NCBI GenBank assembly: GCA_023052935.1 | Contig: JAJSOM010000038.1 | Span: 1-64,000 of the forward strand | Direction: 5' to 3' | Length of the DNA: 64,000 nucleotides | From: Piezodorus guildinii | Lineage: Eukaryota; Arthropoda; Insecta; Hemiptera; Pentatomidae | Part shown: positions 54,270 to 64,000 of the stretch, piece by piece | How positions within the stretch are numbered: the first letter of the stretch is position 1 | Layout of the letters: each line of letters starts with the position of its first letter | Translations under genes and position numbers: made by a program | Notes under the pieces: model-generated | Databases searched by the model: none | What the model was told of the DNA's origin: nothing | The model's input: the letters and a program-made list of their open reading frames with translations, nothing else

Positions 54270-54845
54270 TTAATAGAAAATTGGCTGACGAAAGGATTGG
54301 ATGCGTTTGATGTTAGAATATTTAGCTGTCCCCCACAGTTCAAGTCCGTAGGTCCATATAGGTTTTAGTACTGTCTTGTATATCAGTAATTTTTTGTCAA
54401 CTGTAAGATGAGATTTTCTGTTTTTTAGTCTGTATAACTGGCCGAATCGGCGGTTGAGTTCTTTTCTTTTAAGTCTTATATGTGGGTACCAAGTTAGTCT
54501 TTTGTCTAGTAAAAAGCCCAGATACCGGATTGTGTCTGAGGAAGGAAGCGGTATGAAATTGAATTTAACTGTTGGGCAGGATTTGCGTCGAAGGGTGAAG
54601 GTGACGGGTGTGCATTTTCTTTCGTTCGCCTTAATGCGCCAAGCATTACACCAGTCTTCGACACGGGAAAGGTGCCTTTGAGATTTAGCGATGCTACTTC
54701 AGGATCGGAATTGGATGATAAAATGGCTGTGTCATCAGAAAATGTTGCCAGAAAGGTATCGGGATCGGTGGGGATATCGGCGGTATAGAAGATGTAGATG
54801 ACGGGTCCCAAGACGCTGCCTTGAAGAACATTTCTTACCTTTTAG
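54270..54845 (-). pseudogene. Jockey-type LINE internal fragment
   Basis: Minus strand: GPVIYIFYTADIPTDPDTFL and ATFSDDTAILSSNSDPEVAS (YADD replaced by FSDD), then after a frameshift KTKLTWYPHIRLKRKELN-type sequence and a SKYGLELWG-like block. Without its own 3' end, and diverged from the 53590 copy. Confidence 0.75.
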
Positions 54846-55101
54846 AGAATGGGAATAGCTAAAGAGATCACCACCGCAGGAGTCAAACCACGGTTAATAC
54901 CATCAGTAAACCTCACTAGTCTGAATCATTCAAATATATCACAATGACCATACATTAAAACAAAAATTCTATAGTGTATATTTTATCGAACATATTCACT
55001 TAATAAACAACAGGGAAGCCTAAATCTGTCCTGCTTTCTAAATTGAACATTGATATACGGTATATATTATTTAAATTTAGTAAAACTTCTTTTGTTTTCA
55101 G

Positions 55102-55239
55102 TTCCTCCAATGCTTTCCATCCCGAACCAACTGGAAGGTGCTTACATAGGGCAGGATGTAACACTGGAGTGCAACACCGAGGCCTACCCCACCTCCATCA
55201 ACTACTGGACAACTGAAAAGGGAGATATGATAGTCTCAG
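55102..55239 (+). CDS. Exon of the lachesin/DIP-like gene (start of Ig3)
   Basis: 138-bp internal exon after the acceptor TTTGTTTTCAG and before the donor GTAATA, phase 1 at both ends. It encodes PPMLSIPNQLEGAYIGQDVT, LECNTEAYPTSINYWTTEKG and DMIVS. It carries the B-strand cysteine (LEC) and C-strand tryptophan (YW) of an Ig domain. The PPMLSIPNQLEGAY start is highly characteristic of the third Ig domain of DIP/lachesin proteins. The exon joins the one at 35181 in phase. No downstream exon is recognised before 64000. Confidence 0.92.
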
Positions 55240-55479
55240 GTAATACATACATTCTCTTGTACATTTTTTTATATCTTTCATTTAATATCAAGGATCGAAA
55301 ATTTATTTAATCTTCATCCCATCAAACTATTCCAGTTTAGTGTAGCTTCCACATCACTGGCTATTTCATGTTGTTATTTTTAATTCATGCTTATTATATA
55401 CAAGTTTAAATAAAATATATAAACATTTTCTTTTAATCGTAACCGTTAAACACTACTTTAAAAAAATATTTTGTACCTA

Positions 55480-56403
55480 TTGGGTTCTGTCACATGAAAT
55501 GTCCGTTTTCAAGGTAAAGGATTTTTAGTAAAAATACGATATGAAAACGAGATAATTTTATTCGAAGTATTTACATTCTTTTTCTAAACATTTTTCCCAA
55601 CGTGACATCAACTTTTTTATCCCCGAGCTAAAAAACTCCGAGCTTTGAAGTGAAACAAAATCTGAAAACGCAATTTCCACTTGATCCCTCATTTTCATAA
55701 CGTTTTCCTTTGACGAAGTTGTCTAAATTCCTGAAGAGGTGGTAATCTGTTGGAGACAAGTCGGGAGAATATGGTGGGTGCGGAAGAACTTCGTAGCCCA
55801 GTTCTTTAAATTTTTGCACGGTTGTTTTGAAACATAGGGTCTTGTTGCCGCTCAGTGAAATCATGAGGTACCCATGTATCGAGCTTTTTTACTTTCCCAA
55901 TACAATTTAAATGTCTGAAAACGGTAGATGCACTTTCATTTAGTTGTGCTGAGAGTCCTTTAACTGTTTGGTAGGGGTTTCCTTCTGCTGTATGTTTGAG
56001 GACATTGTTGTCTATCACGGACGGAGGTCTTCCTCGGGACAAGTTTTCCAAGTCGGTATCCCCAGCTGAAAACTAAGCAAACCAACGGCGAATGGTCCGT
56101 TCATTAACACTCCCTTCCCGAAACGCCTTGCAAATATTTCTAGCGGCCTCAGCTGCTGAATGGCCGAGTTTAAACTCGTACAAAAATATTACTCGAAAAT
56201 CGCGTGTTTCCATTTTCATATTTGGAGGTATACTAAAAAGTGGGTAATTGGTTGGGAAGCTAATGTTTATAATACAAAGGTAGAGGATTAGTAACTGTTT
56301 ACTTTAAATATGTAAACATTCGGAAGAAAACAACAGAGACCTGCAAAATCCTTCATGTATTTCAGAAACTATAAAAACGGACATTTCATGTGAAACAAAA
56401 CAA
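55480..56403 (-). mobile_element. Mariner element, internally deleted, copy 2
   Basis: Ends TTGGGTTCTGTCACATGAAA (left) and the inverse of GACATTTCATGTGAAACAAA (right), with TA at 55478-55479 and 56404-56405. At 924 bp it is longer than the copy at 31117, because it keeps the WFA...RGRPPS region. Confidence 0.9.
55595..56215 (-). pseudogene. Mariner transposase, same core deletion as copy 1
   Basis: Minus strand: MKMETRDFRVIFLYEFKLGH, SAAEAARNICKAFREGSVNE, RTIRRWFA, a TAG stop, then ENLSRGRPPSVID, NPYQTVKGLSAQLNESAS, GKVKKLDTWVPHDFTERQQ. The next residues, DPMFQN, join straight to QKFKELGYEVLPHPPYSPDL. The segment with the first two catalytic acids and the CDEKW motif of mariners is absent. 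The junction is the same as at 31.57 kb. Confidence 0.88.
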
Positions 56404-56405
56404 TA

Positions 56406-56848
56406 TTAATAATCATTAGTCCTTTTTTTTATTTTCAGATATTTGTGCTGTTCATTTATAGTTGTTTTAACAATTTTCGTTTCATTTTGATTCCAAAAAA
56501 AGTGATTGTAAACTATGAGGGACTAGATTGGAGCTGTTCTACTGGAATAGAACTAGTCGAGACAGAGACTGCTACATTATAAATCACCCCTCGCAGAAGT
56601 CATTTAGCTTTCATCCGAGTGCTTAATCCGTACATTCCTTCTCTACTAACTGGCAATGACATACTCAACCCCACTGACTGGGTTCATGAGGGGGAGAAAC
56701 AACATCTTGGCATAATTATCATGAGCCTCCTAAAGTCTGATAGTGAGAATTACTTTCTCCTTCACCAACTGAATAAAATTATTAAATCTATTACATATTG
56801 AAGCTTTTTTTATTTCGTAGATCGCTTTTATGGTTATCTTTATATGTA
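56406..56848. other. No recognised feature
   Basis: About 440 bp. A 60-codon frame at 56619 (MLNPYIPSLLTGNDILN...) has no family resemblance that I can name. Confidence 0.35.
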
Positions 56849-56850
56849 TA

Positions 56851-58001
56851 CAGTGAGTGTCAAAAGTATTCGGCATTTGTATTTCTTTTCATTTGATAAG
56901 TATACTTCACAATTATTAATTTATATAATACTTTTTCACTCAAAAATCTTTAAAAGAGACTCCCATAAAGGAAAATCACTGACTAGATAATTGAAAAGTT
57001 TATTGTGTTTAAAAACATCCAATTAATAATGTAAAATTACAAAATCATTCAGTGTCAAAAGTATTCGGAAATCGTAATATCCTGTTTTTAATGGTTTCAA
57101 ATATTCATATTCTCACTAATATTCGACATAATTTTATGTTCTTAACAAATCTTCTAGCTCATGTAATATTACACAACCTTGGAAAGATTTTTTTTTTTTT
57201 TTTTTTTTTTTTAAATGAGTCCCTATTATTTAGACGAAACCAAATTAAGAATTAAGTATACCATAGCAAAACACTTTGAGCGGTCTGTGATAGTCAGGTC
57301 TGTTTTTTTTTTTAAAAGTTAAATAACATTGGATTCATGGGTTCATGGATGGAATTTTTGATAGGCTTGTTTATTTTTTTATGTATGAAAACTTAGAATT
57401 AAAAGTAGAAGAAAAATAACGAATAAATTAAATTTTTAACATGCGCGCGACCATGACTCTGAACATCTATTCAGATTTAGTTACTGCAAAATTTTCAAAA
57501 AGTTCTCGAAATCCCTCTTCCATTATTTCTTTCAAATTTAATTAAATATTTGTGGGCCCTACTAAATAGAATAGTCAAGGAACACTATATTCAAAATTAA
57601 AATGGCTTCAAGAAATAACATGTGCTTGAGTGGGCTAATATTTCGCACTGAAAAATCAATTAATTAGTAAGATCAATTCCTACTAGGCTAAAATGTATAA
57701 TTATACAAATGTTTTTACCAACTGGATGTTTATCTATGATCACTGTATTAATATAACTAGGAAACCACATAATTCCGAATAATTCTGACACCATTGACAT
57801 ACACTATTTTTAATTTTTTCGTAAATGAACGTTCAAAACGTTAACAATAAAATGATTGTGGTAATTCTTGGTTATAACTATTGTATACCTTCCTTCTAAC
57901 ATCATAAAGTGGTTAACAACTCCTTAAAAATATAAAATATAAGCTAAAAGCAAGTAAATTACGGAATGGTTGTGAATTCCGAATACTTTTGACACTCACT
58001 G
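56851..58001. mobile_element. Tc1-like element with nested (IR/DR) terminal repeats
   Basis: The outer inverted repeats CAGTGAGTGTCAAAAGTATT / AATACTTTTGACACTCACTG abut TA at 56849-56850 and 58002-58003. A second, inner copy of the core lies about 200 bp inside each end (AGTGTCAAAAGTATTCGG at 57051; TTCCGAATAATTCTGACAC at 57773). This two-site arrangement is the IR/DR structure of many Tc1-family transposons. The interior has no transposase. A T-run is at about 57187-57211. Confidence 0.88.
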
Positions 58002-58239
58002 TATAAAATGATAACGGGATTTTGGTTTCCGCTAACTTAAGGTTTATAATTAAAATGGATTGCAATTCAGCTTTTCTTTAAACAGGAAAAATAAATCGTC
58101 TGTGGCCAACTCGTAACATAGACGTATGATATACTAATGGAAAGCGCGAGATTTTAGAAAAGTTAATATACAATAAAACAAGTCGGGCAATGTAATAGAA
58201 ACATGTTATAAGCTCATAAAATTATACACAAATGTTTGT

Positions 58240-58514
58240 TTGTTTACTTAATTAACGTCACTTTATGTTACTATGGCTAATTTTGGCTAACAGTGGGAAT
58301 CCTAAATTTTGCCTATCTAGGTTTTATTAGGATAGGGATCTTTAACGAGAACCTGACAACGCACAGGCTCGGGAACACCTTTTAATGTCCCTTCCGAAGG
58401 ACGGCATAACTAAGGATTTGCTCCCATTAAAAAATCCTAGGACCACCTGCGGGTTTGAACCCTTGACCTTTGGCATAGAAAGCTGTTATGCTAACCATTA
58501 CGCTGTGGGTGGCC
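58240..58514 (-). mobile_element. tRNA-derived SINE, inverted copy
   Basis: The minus-strand head GGCCACCCACAGCGTAATGG and the body match 37403-37692. Its upstream flank (TGATTGTGTGTTATATTGAC on the plus strand) equals the flank of that copy, so the two belong to one duplicated segment. Confidence 0.85.
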
Positions 58515-59290
58515 CCTGATTGTGTGTTATATTGACTGCACCCTGAAACAATTTCTCTCATATAAATAATTTAAATAAAAATGGTCTATCCACCACTAAT
58601 TTCAAAATTACTCTGCTATTTCTAAAGCGATTTTAATGACTTTTTTTTTCGTCTTGTAAATATTCAATAACACTACTGTTATTTAGAAATGTTTTGGCAT
58701 TTATTTTTTCGGACAAACGATTTTTTTTTCATTATATAACCCCATATCATCGTATAACCCCAACGTTTCATAAAACGTAAGCCCTTAAATAATTCAAATA
58801 AACTTTCCTTATTCCAGATCACCTCATAGTTTTTCTCTATTATCTATAAACTCTAATACTCATTGCCCCAGAAGGTGGCAGATTGTATTATCTCTTAATA
58901 AAACAAATTAAATTATTATTATTATTATCTATAAAAACTGAGTTTTCTGTGAAGAACACATATTGTAAGTTTGGGCTTGACCATGTATCTTTTTTTTATT
59001 TATTTGAATAGTGGACAAATGGCTTTTTTTATTTGTTATTCGGATTCTAAACCTATATTTAATTTTGAGGGGGGGGAGGGGTAATTTTCTTTTTTGGTTG
59101 ATTAACCTTTGTAATTGAATTATTGAAAATAATAAACCAAAAGCATTTATATTTACTAATTCAATTTTTTTTTCTTCGATTTTTATTCAAATAATTTTTC
59201 ATTTTTCCAGAACACTATAAATCTTTTCTCTATCCTTAATAATAATCGAGTTATCAGAGAATCACAGCTCTTATAAGATATGGCATAGGA
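58515..59290 (+). repeat. Inverted duplicate of 36.7-37.4 kb (family B copy 5)
   Basis: Reverse complement of 36770-37402: TCTCTCATATAAATAATTTA, GCGATTTTAATGAC, TATTCAATAACACTACTGTT, CGGACAAACG, CCTCATAGTTTTTCTCTATT, the G-run at 59080-59090, AAACCAAAAGCATTTATA and AGCTCTTATAAGATATGGC. Only small differences, plus one 73-bp insertion at 58851. Confidence 0.85.
58851..58923 (+). mobile_element. 73-bp LINE 3' tail with 12-bp target duplication
   Basis: ATTATCTATAAA flanks it at 58839-58850 and 58924-58935. The insert ends in (ATT)n. The paralogous segment near 37.1 kb has the empty site. The tail type is that of the RTE-like LINE at 1796. Confidence 0.8.
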
Positions 59291-59570
59291 GGCTGTTATG
59301 ATAACAACACAGCTACAAGTGATTCCTATACAGAAATGTTATTTGTAATGTTGTCAATTATAGTCTAGATTTTCGAGAAAAAAATATTATGAACCACATC
59401 GTACGTAAGTTGCTAAAATAAAAGAATTTTTTTTTAATAAACTAATATTGCTGGTTATAATTATTTCTACTTTTAGATCATTTCACAAAAAATAGTAGTT
59501 CCACTGCAAACTAAATGGGGCTCACATGGAAGCTAAATTAAATTTAATATGTTAAATGTATTTAGATAAA

Positions 59571-60407
59571 TCTGGTGCAGCAACACACGACTTTCAATTA
59601 CCCTATTTTTAAAATAAATGAAAGAATTTTCAAATACAGTTAGAGATAAATATACGTGAAACTATTAAAGAATTAATGAAATTGAATTTATACAGAAACA
59701 TGTGTTTTATTAAAAAATGTATTATATTATTATCTAAAATAATCAGTTAGTTTTATCTTCACTTCATCACTCTCTATTAACTTTTAAAAGCTTGAGTATA
59801 AGATAATATTTTTTCTAAAAGCTTTAGCTTTTCAACGGTATATCATACATGTATATATAAGAAAATATTTTTTCTGTTTTCCCCTTTAGTTGGGTATCGA
59901 ATTCATTCAATTTATATATTTTATCAGTGGTACCAAGATAATATAGTTATTTTTATAGAATCTACAAAATTAAAGGTACTTTAGAGAAAGAAAATTTAAA
60001 ATATCGGTATTTAAGCCCTGTCAGACCATTTTAATTCTAATGAAACCTAAATGATATTAAAGCCCATTAAATTTTACATCGATATAGCGAGTTTAATTAA
60101 AATCGTAGGAACAGTTTTTGAGAAAATCGAAAAAATGTCCATAATTCATAGTATAAAGTGGCTCTTCTGGTAAGCTCATTTTGATGAAAAAAGTTTTGTC
60201 ACCTTTCGGGCGTATAGTTGTCTTAAATATGAATTTTCAGTTTCATAGGACTTACCGTTTCCGCCAAGGAGTTACCACACACACACAGACCTTTTTGCGG
60301 GACTTATTTAGACTTAGGCGACCTTAAAATGTGTATTTCCATTGAAAACTGGAATTCGCATTTTTTACGATCGCAATACCTTCCCTTACTATATATAGTA
60401 AGTGAAA
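59571..60407 (+). mobile_element. Helentron/HINE-like element, copy 6
   Basis: Starts TCTGGTGCAGCAACACACGA and ends CTTACTATATATAGTAAG plus TGAAA. Contains a short CA run at about 60276. About 837 bp. Confidence 0.65.
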
Positions 60408-60419
60408 ATAAAAAGAGAA

Positions 60420-60490
60420 GGTTACAATTGCTTTGGAAAAAGATTCATTTGAAATGGAAAAGGTTACAATTGACTTGAAAATGCTAAATA
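60420..60490 (+). repeat. Remnant of the heptad-encoding minisatellite
   Basis: GAAATGGAAAAGGTTACAAT followed by TGACTTGAAAATGCTA is the reverse complement of the end of the 50.8-kb minisatellite. It keeps the reading frame FEMEKVTIDLKML (FDLEKVTIDLEML at 50.8 kb). Confidence 0.75.
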
Positions 60491-60494
60491 TACT

Positions 60495-60850
60495 GTAATA
60501 TTAATAGAACCGCTTTCTTCCTCTCCCTGTTCAAGGTAATTTAACCATAAGGTTCAGCGTATCTCAAGTAAATATAGCTATAAGTTGCTCTCGTTATTGA
60601 GAGAACTAATGGTAGGGAGAGATTAAGAGCTGACCGAAGATGACTGTCCTGCAAACAGAGGCCAAAGAGCCTCTAATTATCGGGGAGGGCTAAGCCTCTT
60701 GATTACAGCTCAATTACCTTGTTAATTAATGTACATTGAGTTTCTGCCCTCATCAGTCACCTCCCAACTTACCGTCTTAGCCAACTCCCGACCTTTGTTT
60801 TAATGATCCTCTCTCGTCATATTTAAATACGGAACATTTACTTTATTTGT
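60495..60850. other. Unidentified stretch, locally G+C-richer
   Basis: Contains GAGCTGACCGAAGATGAC, GAGGCCAAAGAGCCTC (a short palindrome) and CGGGGAGGGCTAAGCC. No frame or known element. A tiny inverted end of the HINE-like family (CTTTCACTTACTAT) follows at about 60866. Confidence 0.35.
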
Positions 60851-61170
60851 ATTTTACTTTCACTTACTATTTAAGGAAAGTTTAACATATAGATAGGTGA
60901 TACTTATAAAGTTTTAATTTTTGTTATTATCATTCTAGTGTATTTTTATTAATTGCTAATCATACTTCTCATAAATGTCTAGTCATATTGTTTTGTTTTT
61001 TTTGTTTTGTTTTTTTGGTTTTTTTTTTGTTTGTTTTTTTTTTTGTTTTTTTTATGTTATGTTACAGTTATCACTAGCAATTGCTCTTCTCGAAAATTTA
61101 ATTGCGAATTAATTGATAACATTTTGGAGACAATTTTTGGCGTGGTTAGTTCAACTGAACCACGGTGTCT

Positions 61171-62416
61171 ATGGCGAGCGATAGCCCACCTATATTGGAT
61201 CGGACCTCCGACCTGAGGCTGGGTGTGCTCCCAGAGACCAGTATCGTCTCACTTTCCAGGTCCGCGAATTTGTCCCCCTCACTTCACCATCCTACGATAC
61301 ATATTGAATGCATGGACATTGAAAAAAAGGGTGACAAACGAAGAAGCCAGGACAGCGCTGGCTTTCAGTACCCTAAGAAAACATCAAAACCAACAACCTC
61401 ACCATCAGTGAAAATTGATGTCTCCAACTCCTTTTCTGCCCTTCAAACAAATGAAGAGCAAAAAAATGATTCAGTACCTAAAAAACCACCTCCTATAGTT
61501 CTCAACGCTAACACCAAAATATCTGCGATTCATAGTTTAATGACAATCAATAATATCACAGAATACTACATTCAAAAATCGAAAGATTACGTAAAAATAT
61601 TCGCTGATGATATTGAACTCCATAATAAAGTAAAAAAACATTCTTATTGGCTGTGGAAGCCAATTTCACACATATGCCCCTCGTGGTGCTACTAAGCCTT
61701 GTCGTAAATTTGTTATCCTCAATTTAGATGTTGATCACGACATATCGGAAATCAGAAAGGCCCTGATGTTAGTAAATGGCATCTTGGATGTCCGAAGAAT
61801 GCAAAAAACAGATCCTAGTGGAAACAGACATGAAATACCTCCCGTTCTCGTTACCGCTGCGGCTGACACAAAAATAGAAGACATTAAGGCCATAAGGCAT
61901 ATTAATAAAGTTCTTTTCAAAGTAGCCCCATATAAAGAACAGAAAGGAACTCCACAGTGTTATCGTTGTCAGCAGCTTGGGCACACAAAAAACCACTGCT
62001 TTCGGCTGCCTGTCTGCGTTCGATGTTCAGGGCCTCACGACATCAAAGACTGCCAACGAGAGGTTAATAAGATCAGATGTACAAACTGTTCAGACGAACA
62101 CGTAGCTTCATATCGCCAATGTCCGAAAAGGATAGAGTTATTGGCACAGCTACAAAAGAAGAATAAAGACACCGCCAACAAGAACACTCAAGCAAAAATC
62201 AATCCTTCTTTCTCAGCAGCCGATTTTCCAGAGATACCTCAACTGCCTTCTGCTAAAACCACCTTCACTAAGACACTATTTAACGAGGACCGGACTCCAC
62301 CACCCTGGGTAGATCAGTTCACAACAACCCTAACCAATTTTATGAACACTATCACAAATCAAATAACCCAACTTATTCAGACAGTCGTTTCTCTCTTCAC
62401 CAACAAACATGCCTAA
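61171..62416 (+). pseudogene. Jockey ORF1 (element II), one frameshift
   Basis: Starts MASDSPPILDRTSDLRLG. The first frame runs to about 61650; the continuation (FHTYAPRGATKPCRKFVI, LNLDVDHDISEIRKALMLVN, GILDVRRMQK) is in another frame. Zinc knuckles: CYRCQQLGHTKNHC, CVRCSGPHDIKDC and CTNCSDEHVASYRQC. The C-terminus has PPPWVDQFTTTLTNF followed by a hydrophobic helix, as in element I. Confidence 0.9.
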
Positions 62417-64000
62417 TCAGCATACCATCATAAATTTCAACGCCAACGGATTTTTAAAACGCAAAGAGGAAATCGAAGTGTTATTATCTTTAACTCGCCC
62501 GTCTATCGCGGTCTTCACCGATACAAAATTAGTACAAGAAGTACAAATTTGTGGTTACTCGACAATCTCCGATGATAGTCAGGACCCGCATGGAGGAGTA
62601 CTAATAGCAGTTCGGAAGTCAATCAGTAATTGACAAAACCATTCATCATGTCACTGTTCAAGTACGTTTAGGACAACCAATATTTATTACAGGAATGTAC
62701 AGACGTCCACGTAGTTCGCTGGTGGAATTTAATCGAATAATGGTGGAATGTAGTAAGAAAAGCAATCACTGGATTATCGGAGATTTAAATGCTCGCCATT
62801 CGCAATGGCATAATAACAAAAGCAATAAAGCGGGCCAATTCATTCTCAAATCAGCTTTTACTGTGATCCACCCTTCCTCTCATACTTTTAGGCATTCAGC
62901 TAACCCTTCATCGACCTCAACCATCGACCTGATCCTGACAAGACAACCTCACAAAATCACTGCATGTGAAGCTCTTGACTTCATTTCGTCAGACCACCGT
63001 CCGGTATATTATGAATTAATGGGTAAAATGGAGAATCCAAAACCGACAAACTACAGTTACCGACAGGCAGATTGGGATATGTACCGGAACATAGTCCAGA
63101 ACCAACTCGGTTGCGTTCCAAAATTGACCACAAAGGAAGAAGTTGATTCGTACATAATTGATTTCACTAATAAGGTAGTAAACGCAGCAAATGCCGCAAT
63201 TCCGAAATACGCACCAGTTCCTCCTTTCTTACAATCACCCCCCGATCACATTCTGCAACTCATTGCGCTACGCAACAAATGGAAGAACAAGTGGTATCGT
63301 ACTAAAAACCCTGGTATAAAGATCACGGTCAACGCGTTGACATCACAAATTCGCAGGCTGATGAAAATATGGAAATCGAGTTTGTGGCAGAATAAACTTA
63401 ATGCAACACATGGGGATCATAGGAAGTTTTGGAAACTTTTACAAACATCAACAAAAAAGGTGTCTTCAGTAAGAATCCATGATGGTGATAATATCATGCA
63501 TACAGATAAGCAAGCGGACATACTCGCTGAATATTACGAGAAAAGCTTTCAAAACCAAGCTTCATACGATCTGCCCCATGAAGAGTTCCCTCGCCAGCAA
63601 AACTTTATGTTCGTATCACCTAAAAAACTTAAAACGATCCTTCGCAGAACAAAGGGTAATAAGGCACCAGGAAATGATGGGATTCAAACAGTCTTATTAA
63701 AACAATTACCTAAGAAAAGTATCATTCACTTGGCAAATCTTTACAACTCCTGCTTCCGTTTAAGATATTATCCAGATACATGGAAAAAGGCCATTCTCAT
63801 ACCTTTGCTGAAGCCAGCAAAAAATGGAGACAAACCAGAACATTACCGCCCGGTATGTTTGCTGCCACATTTAGGAAAGATTTTCGAAAAAGTAATTATC
63901 AACTACTTAAGAGATTTCTGCACGGATCACGACATTATTCCTCCCGAGCAAACAGGGTTTCAATCTCAGTTAAGTACTGAGCATCCACTGATAAGGCTAC
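62409..64000 (+). pseudogene. Jockey ORF2 (element II), frameshifted and cut by window edge
   Basis: First frame 62409-62633: INFNANGFLKRKEEIEVLL, AVFTDTKLV, DPHGGVLIAVRKS. A small deletion/frameshift near 62620-62640 removes about ten residues relative to element I. The frame is then open to the window end (about 450 codons): GMYRRPRSS, IGDLNARHSQWH, TIDLILTR, SSDHRPV, then the RT N-terminus NKAPGNDGIQT, YRPVCLLPHLGKIFEK and EQTGFQSQ. The catalytic FADD part lies beyond the window. Confidence 0.9.

Larger units (their letters stand above)
61130..64000 (+). mobile_element. Jockey-clade LINE (element II), runs off the window
   Basis: The 5' end is near TTTTTGGCGTGGTTAG, the same start block as element I. 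ORF1 (61171-62416) and ORF2 (from 62409) overlap by 8 bp. It is clearly a different lineage of the same family: the protein order is identical but residues differ widely. It carries a frameshift in each ORF. Opposite strand to element I. Confidence 0.9.

Overview
The window is animal nuclear DNA, almost certainly from an insect. It is A+T-rich and gene-poor. It carries spliced exons with GT/AG boundaries, polyadenylation signals, two secreted insect-type lipid-binding proteins, a fossil mitochondrial insert that reads best in the invertebrate mitochondrial code, and many insect-type transposons (Jockey LINEs, mariner, Tc1-like, hAT, Helentron/HINE-like, tRNA-derived SINEs). The LINE style suggests Hemiptera, but I cannot fix the order from sequence alone.

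Host genes. Two exons on the + strand (35181-35309 and 55102-55239) join in phase and encode the Ig2/Ig3 boundary of a lachesin/DIP-type immunoglobulin protein. Their intron of about 19.8 kb is packed with transposons. It also contains a complete nested gene on the same strand (46073-46735) for a small secreted protein of the group-7-allergen/JHBP-like fold. A second gene that looks like a member of the same family lies at 27094-27783.

Left part. A dispersed repeat family ('family B', copies near 2.8-4.9, 21.4-22.0, 28.2-28.9, 36.7-37.2 and 58.7-59.3 kb) has been invaded repeatedly. The leftmost copy holds a Tc1-like MITE with TA duplications (3236-3805) and a chimeric mitochondrial insert (4182-4722). 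At 4937-21376 it abuts a 16.4-kb satellite array of about 47 monomers of 351 bp. The copy at 28.8 kb preserves the array junction without the satellite. A single decayed monomer sits at 34.37 kb.

Mobile DNA elsewhere. Helentron/HINE-like elements occur at 0, 22.4, 29.0, 33.0, 47.8, 50.7 and 59.6 kb. A nearly intact Jockey LINE lies at 41.0-45.2 kb (one in-frame stop in ORF2), and a related, more damaged one runs from 61.1 kb off the right edge. Two mariners share one internal deletion (31.1 and 55.5 kb). There are also a hAT MITE with an 8-bp duplication (48.8 kb), a Tc1-like element with nested terminal repeats (56.9 kb), SINEs, and many 5'-truncated LINE tails.

Most interesting threads: the satellite captured at a defined site inside a transposable element; a family of small elements carrying hammerhead-ribozyme-like cores (0.6, 1.2, 37.7 and 47.1 kb), one of which inserted at and duplicated the polyadenylation signal of the nested gene; and a HINE-like element whose interior holds a 21-bp minisatellite with an open heptad-repeat frame.
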